From assembly GCA_947489315.1 (NCBI GenBank), contig CANLCX010000001.1, forward strand, positions 871,501 to 935,500: DNA of 64,000 nt, read 5' to 3'. Made by a program: the position numbers and the translations under genes. Source of the DNA: an uncultured Sphingomonadaceae bacterium (lineage in GTDB: Bacteria; Pseudomonadota; Alphaproteobacteria; Sphingomonadales; Sphingomonadaceae). The notes under the pieces are model-generated. The model was given only the letters and a program-made list of their open reading frames with translations. It did no database searches and had not been told where the DNA came from. Below, in pieces: positions 59,897 to 64,000 of this stretch (its first letter is position 1; every line of letters begins with the position of its first letter).

Positions 59897-60664
59897 CTGA
59901 AGTTGAACTACCGCATATGGAGCGCTGTTTATTACTCGCGAGAATACCACTGATCGGTGTAGCGCAGAAATTACCTTGCCCTTCTCAAATTCAATTTCTG
60001 CTTCAAGCGTTCCACCGACAAATGAAGTCCAGTCTGAACCAGTTTCGCAGATTATCTCTTTGATTTTTTGAGAGTTGAAACTGTCCAATCCAACAGCAGA
60101 AATTGTGAGGCAGAAAGCTATTTTAGCCAAAAGCTTTGCTTGATAATCAACAGCGATTTGGTGATAAAATTTACTCGCCTTGTTTGGTATATTTATTTTC
60201 AATTTTGATGGTTTTTCAAAAACCTTAAACCATATGCTGCCTTGTTTTTGACGTAATAGCAGTGGATTCTGCAAGATTTTTGGAGCTTGGAAATCGGCCA
60301 ATACGAGGAGCCCTGGATGATCAGAAATCGGTACTAAAAACTCATTTTGAGGCTGCCCCATTTTTCCGAAATTAGCCACTGCCTTAAAATGGGTTGGCGG
60401 TTGTTTCATGCGCAGACCCAAATTTAACCGAACATGCTGAAACATCTTTCTAGCAGCGTATAGCTCTATTTTTTTTGTAACATCCTCGTGCTTCCTGCAA
60501 CTAGCTTTCGGTAAAGTGGCATTTCCGCCCAATGAACGAGGGACAATATGCTCGCGGCCCAATTTAACATTCGGTTCGTGTATGTCGCAATATATACACC
60601 TTCCGATAGCTGCGTTAGCTTTTGACTGCTTAATCTGAATATAGCTTCTATTTCCTAGATTCAT
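59807..60664 (-). CDS. HNH endonuclease, IS passenger
   Basis: CIYCDIHEPNVKLGREHIVPRSLGGNATLPKASCRKHEDVTKKIE. Confidence 0.82.
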   Translation of the reverse strand: MNLGNRSYIQIKQSKANAAIGRCIYCDIHEPNVKLGREHIVPRSLGGNATLPKASCRKHEDVTKKIELYAARKMFQHVRLNLGLRMKQPPTHFKAVANFGKMGQPQNEFLVPISDHPGLLVLADFQAPKILQNPLLLRQKQGSIWFKVFEKPSKLKINIPNKASKFYHQIAVDYQAKLLAKIAFCLTISAVGLDSFNSQKIKEIICETGSDWTSFVGGTLEAEIEFEKGKVISALHRSVVFSRVINSAPYAVVQLQLFALYDTPIFTIVVGELTQAGFDKITAFK

Positions 60665-60806
60665 GCCGCTCCTGTTGGATTAGAACATCTAAAGCTGCGT
60701 CCGCTTCTGTGGGGTTTAGTTCTCCAGCGGCGATCATGTCTTGAACGGCTTTTCTGAACCTTTCTGACTGTTCTTTCTGCGTTTCTTCTTTTTTCTTTTT
60801 CGGCAT
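60648..60806 (-). CDS. Small charged protein (52 aa) between transposase and HNH gene
   Basis: MPKKKKEETQKEQSERFRKAVQDMIAAGELNPTEADAALDVLIQQERHESRK*; overlaps the HNH start; 2 nt after the transposase stop. Confidence 0.6.
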   Translation of the reverse strand: MPKKKKEETQKEQSERFRKAVQDMIAAGELNPTEADAALDVLIQQERHESRK

Positions 60807-60808
60807 CA

Positions 60809-61738
60809 CTAGTCTCGGTGAGATTGTTGGTATGTCAAGCGCTTGCCAATAACGCCCATTAGCATTTCATCAGCACGCTCTATATCACTAACCCCTTTTG
60901 CCACGCGATTGCTATAGCGGAAGTCATATTCAGCTAGATACCGGTGCAAATGCTTCTCACTGCAATGCTGGTAGATACCGCGCATACCGCGCTTAAAGAT
61001 GCTGAAAAAACCTTCAATATGATTGGTGGTGACACCAGTTTTCGAAACATATTCGCCAGCGGCATGGGTAACGCTCTGATGACTCAGAAATTCACGCCCT
61101 ACAGCGCGATAAGCACGAGCTTCATCAGTAACCAAGTGGGAGTCTTTTGCTACGTTGTCGCGTACGATTTGAGCGATTTGGCCGGGTTCCATGGTAGGAG
61201 TATGGATTGAACGAGTACGGCCAGTTTTCTTGTCGAGCAAGCTAACAACCCGCATCTTGTGACCAGCGCCCCGCCGTTTCTTCATGTAACGCATTTCAGG
61301 CTTGTTTCCGATGTAAGTTTCATCTGTCTGTACTTCGCCGCCACCACCGCCAAACATTTCCATGTTGCTATCACGCATAGCCTCACGGATGCGATGAGAC
61401 ATGAACCAAGCAGTTTTAAGGGTAACACCAAGGATGCGATGAAGCTGGTTGCTGCTTATGCCCTTCTTGCTGCCAGCAATAAGATACATGGCCTGCAACC
61501 AGACATTCATGCGAACGTGACTGGCTTCAAAGATGGTTCCAATCTTGACGGTAAAGGGCTTACGGCACTCATAGCACTTGTAAGTGCCAATGCGGGTCGA
61601 TTTGCCACCCATTTTACCTATACGGTCAAGTCCGCCGCAACGCGGGCAAACCGCACCATGGGGCCAAAGACGCTCTTCAACGTAGGTGTAGGCTGCTTCT
61701 TCATCGTGAAAGTGTTTTGCTGAAAGGCCGGATGCCAT
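60809..61738 (-). CDS. IS1595 family transposase
   Basis: CPRCGGLDRIGKMGGKSTRIGTYKCYECRKPFTVKIGTIFEASHVRMNVWLQAMYLIAGSKKGISSNQLHRILGVTLKTAWFMSHRIREAM; VQTDETYIGNK; TNHIEGFFSIFKRG. Confidence 0.95.
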   Translation of the reverse strand: MASGLSAKHFHDEEAAYTYVEERLWPHGAVCPRCGGLDRIGKMGGKSTRIGTYKCYECRKPFTVKIGTIFEASHVRMNVWLQAMYLIAGSKKGISSNQLHRILGVTLKTAWFMSHRIREAMRDSNMEMFGGGGGEVQTDETYIGNKPEMRYMKKRRGAGHKMRVVSLLDKKTGRTRSIHTPTMEPGQIAQIVRDNVAKDSHLVTDEARAYRAVGREFLSHQSVTHAAGEYVSKTGVTTNHIEGFFSIFKRGMRGIYQHCSEKHLHRYLAEYDFRYSNRVAKGVSDIERADEMLMGVIGKRLTYQQSHRD

Positions 61739-61867
61739 CGTTTGTCTCCTAATTGGTACAAACTAGGGCTTTTCCGTGGGTACGTCAAGTATAATATCGC
61801 CTTTTTCTTTCCTACATATTTGCCATAATGGCAAGAGAGATTCGAATCATTTGAAACGGAGCTCTAT

Positions 61868-62395
61868 ATGTCCTCAACCGGAAAAGACAAATTTGAAGAC
61901 CCACGCCTGTTGGCCGAGCGACCACTGCCGCAAGATGGCAGGGTTCGCGTAAAAGCCCGGACGAAAAAACGCCTAGCGCGTAGTGTGACAGTGAACCTGT
62001 CGGAGTCACCGTTAGGCTGGCTCCATGCGCGCGGGCATTTGACGGATCGCCAGCTCGATAGTGGAGAGAAATTGCGCGCCGATTGGGAGCGCGCCAATCT
62101 CGCTCCCAGCGTAACCATGAGTTGGAACATCACGCCGCCGAGCGGTGGTCGGCGCGGCGCTCCTGATGGGCTCGATCCGACGGAAGCGCAGATTGCTGCC
62201 AAGCAGCGTTTCGACAATGCTATAGCCTATCTCGGTAGGGACCTATCCGACATTGCTTGGAGAATAATCTGCGCAGGTGAGGGAGTTCCAGCTGCGGAAA
62301 AAAATCTTGGCTGGCCCGCGCGATCGGGAAAATTGGTGCTGAAAATTGCTCTGGATCGGCTTGGTGATTTCTATCGGCTTCCGGGAGAAGCCTAG
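61868..62395 (+). CDS. DUF6456 domain-containing protein
   Basis: SPLGWLHARGHLTDRQLDSGEKLRADWERANLAPSVTMSW; QRFDNAIAYLGRDLSDIAWRIICAGEGVPAAEKNLGWPARSGKLVLKIALDRLGDFY. Confidence 0.88.
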   Translation: MSSTGKDKFEDPRLLAERPLPQDGRVRVKARTKKRLARSVTVNLSESPLGWLHARGHLTDRQLDSGEKLRADWERANLAPSVTMSWNITPPSGGRRGAPDGLDPTEAQIAAKQRFDNAIAYLGRDLSDIAWRIICAGEGVPAAEKNLGWPARSGKLVLKIALDRLGDFYRLPGEA

Positions 62396-62493
62396 CTTTC
62401 CCAATAATGACGATGAGCGTTGAAATCCGGTTGATTGCGTGGGGCGATAGGATAAGGTCATGAGGAAATCCATCTGTCAGGAAATACTGCCTC

Positions 62494-63603
62494 ATGAAAA
62501 CTCGCGCTGCCGTTGCCTTCGAAGCCAAAAAGCCCTTGGAAATTGTCGAACTGGATCTGGAAGGTCCGAAAGCGGGCGAAGTTTTGGTCGAGATAATGGC
62601 GACCGGCATTTGTCATACCGATGCATACACGCTGGATGGTCTCGACAGCGAAGGCAAGTTTCCGAGCGTTTTGGGCCATGAAGGGGCCGGGATTATCCGG
62701 GAAGTGGGCGCGGGCGTTACGTCGGTAGCACCCGATGATCATGTGATCCCTCTATACACGCCCGAATGTCGGCAGTGTAAATCCTGCCTTAGCGGCAAAA
62801 CAAATCTGTGCACCGCGATTCGAGCGACCCAAGGGCAGGGCTTGATGCCCGATGGCACCAGCCGCATGTCCTATAAAGGGGAACCCATTTATCACTATAT
62901 GGGCTGCTCGACCTTCTCCAATTTCATTGTCCTGCCGGAAATTGCAGTGGCCAAGATCCGCAATGATGCACCATTTGACAAGAGTTGTTACATCGGTTGC
63001 GGCGTGACCACCGGCGTCGGCGCTGTCACCAATACGGCCAAGGTTGAGCCGGGTGCCAATGTGATCGTTTTCGGTTTGGGCGGCATTGGTCTGAACGTCA
63101 TTCAGGGCGCCCGCATGGTTGGTGCTGACAAGATTATTGGTGTGGACCTAAACGACGACAAGGAAGCATGGGGTCGTAAGTTTGGCATGACCCATTTCGC
63201 TAATCCGGCGAAGATTGATGGTGATATTGTTGAGCATCTGGTCGCGCTGACCGATGGAGGCGCAGACTATACGTTCGATTGTACCGGCAATACGGACGTG
63301 ATGCGTCAAGCATTGGAATCCTGCCATCGCGGGTGGGGCGAGAGCATTATCATTGGCGTTGCAGAAGCCGGCAAGGAAATCGCAACTCGCCCATTTCAGC
63401 TGGTCACAGGGCGGGTTTGGAAAGGCACAGCTTTTGGGGGTGCACGAGGCCGAACCGATGTGCCGAAAATTGTCGACTGGTATGTCAACGGCAAGATCGA
63501 GATTGATCCGATGATCACGCACACGCTGACACTCGAAGACATTAACAAGGGTTTTGATTTGATGCATGCGGGCGAGAGCATCCGCAGCGTCGTGGTTTTC
63601 TAA
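62494..63603 (+). CDS. S-(hydroxymethyl)glutathione dehydrogenase/class III alcohol dehydrogenase
   Basis: [82 protein letters not shown]-type C-terminal region. Confidence 0.97.
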   Translation: MKTRAAVAFEAKKPLEIVELDLEGPKAGEVLVEIMATGICHTDAYTLDGLDSEGKFPSVLGHEGAGIIREVGAGVTSVAPDDHVIPLYTPECRQCKSCLSGKTNLCTAIRATQGQGLMPDGTSRMSYKGEPIYHYMGCSTFSNFIVLPEIAVAKIRNDAPFDKSCYIGCGVTTGVGAVTNTAKVEPGANVIVFGLGGIGLNVIQGARMVGADKIIGVDLNDDKEAWGRKFGMTHFANPAKIDGDIVEHLVALTDGGADYTFDCTGNTDVMRQALESCHRGWGESIIIGVAEAGKEIATRPFQLVTGRVWKGTAFGGARGRTDVPKIVDWYVNGKIEIDPMITHTLTLEDINKGFDLMHAGESIRSVVVF

Positions 63604-63627
63604 AAAATTCAACACAGGAGAAGAGTA

Positions 63628-64000
63628 ATGTACAGTCACATCATGGTAGGCGCGAACGATATCGAAGCGTCGAAGAAATTTTACGATGCCGTTTTGGGCG
63701 CTATGGGACATGCTCCCGGAACCCCGGACGACAAGGGCCGTGTTTTCTGGTTTACCGATAGCGGCATATTCTCGATTACGCCGCCGATTGATGGCGCGCC
63801 TGCAACATGCGGCAATGGCAGCACGGTTGGTTTCGCGGCAAAAGACCCTGCGACTGCAGATGCTTGGCATGCCGCTGGTCTCGCCAATGGCGGAACGACG
63901 CTGGAAGATCCTCCAGGTGTTCGCGAAGGCGGCCTTGGGAAGCTTTACCTGGCTTATCTGCGCGATCCTGCAGGCAATAAGCTTTGCGCTCTGCATCAAA
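63628..64000 (+). CDS. VOC family protein, partial at the right edge
   Basis: MYSHIMVGANDIEASKKFYDAVLGAMGHAPGTPDDKGRVFWFTDSG; YLRDPAGNKLCALHQ. Confidence 0.9.
   Translation, partial: MYSHIMVGANDIEASKKFYDAVLGAMGHAPGTPDDKGRVFWFTDSGIFSITPPIDGAPATCGNGSTVGFAAKDPATADAWHAAGLANGGTTLEDPPGVREGGLGKLYLAYLRDPAGNKLCALHQ

Larger units (their letters stand above)
59593..61801 (-). mobile_element. IS1595-family insertion sequence with passenger genes, 2209 bp
   Basis: TIRs GGCACTATTATAGATGACGTACCCAAGC (59593-59620) and, reverse strand, GGCGATATTATACTTGACGTACCCACGG (61774-61801), 21/28 identical; exact 8-bp TSD tttttctt at 59585-59592 and 61802-61809. Confidence 0.88.

Noticed and set aside
1-64000. CRISPR arrays and rRNA genes
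   Set aside because: No regularly spaced repeats with unique spacers and no rRNA-like conserved stretches were seen.

Overview
The window is a 64 kb chromosomal segment of an alphaproteobacterium, probably Sphingomonadales judging by gene content and order. Main blocks: (1) 0-3.5 kb: partial cyclase-family gene, IclR regulator, SUMF1/FGE-like lipoprotein and a frameshifted serine-recombinase remnant. (2) 3.9-12 kb: co-oriented cluster of P-loop protein, ABC exporter, alpha/beta hydrolase, porin, histidine kinase, response regulator and a second outer-membrane protein. (3) 13.5-35 kb: stress/low-oxygen island with NfeD/slipin, DUF2267, phosphoribosyltransferase, GNAT, FixL/FixJ-like pair, Hsp20, two Usp genes, two L,D-transpeptidases and a beta-CASP metallo-hydrolase. 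It is interspersed with decayed genes and TACGTAA palindromes upstream of several genes. (4) 35-40 kb: HerA-like ATPase, a Cys/Ala repeat lipoprotein, an orphan holin/endolysin pair and a candidate small RNA. (5) 40-58 kb: core metabolism, including acyl-CoA dehydrogenases, ispG, acyl-CoA carboxylase, tRNA-Pro(GGG) and yajC-secD-secF. (6) 59.59-61.80 kb: a complete IS1595-family element with terminal inverted repeats, an exact 8-bp target duplication and passenger genes including an HNH endonuclease. (7) DUF6456 gene, class III alcohol dehydrogenase and a partial VOC gene. All names come from reading translated sequence; no database search was run.
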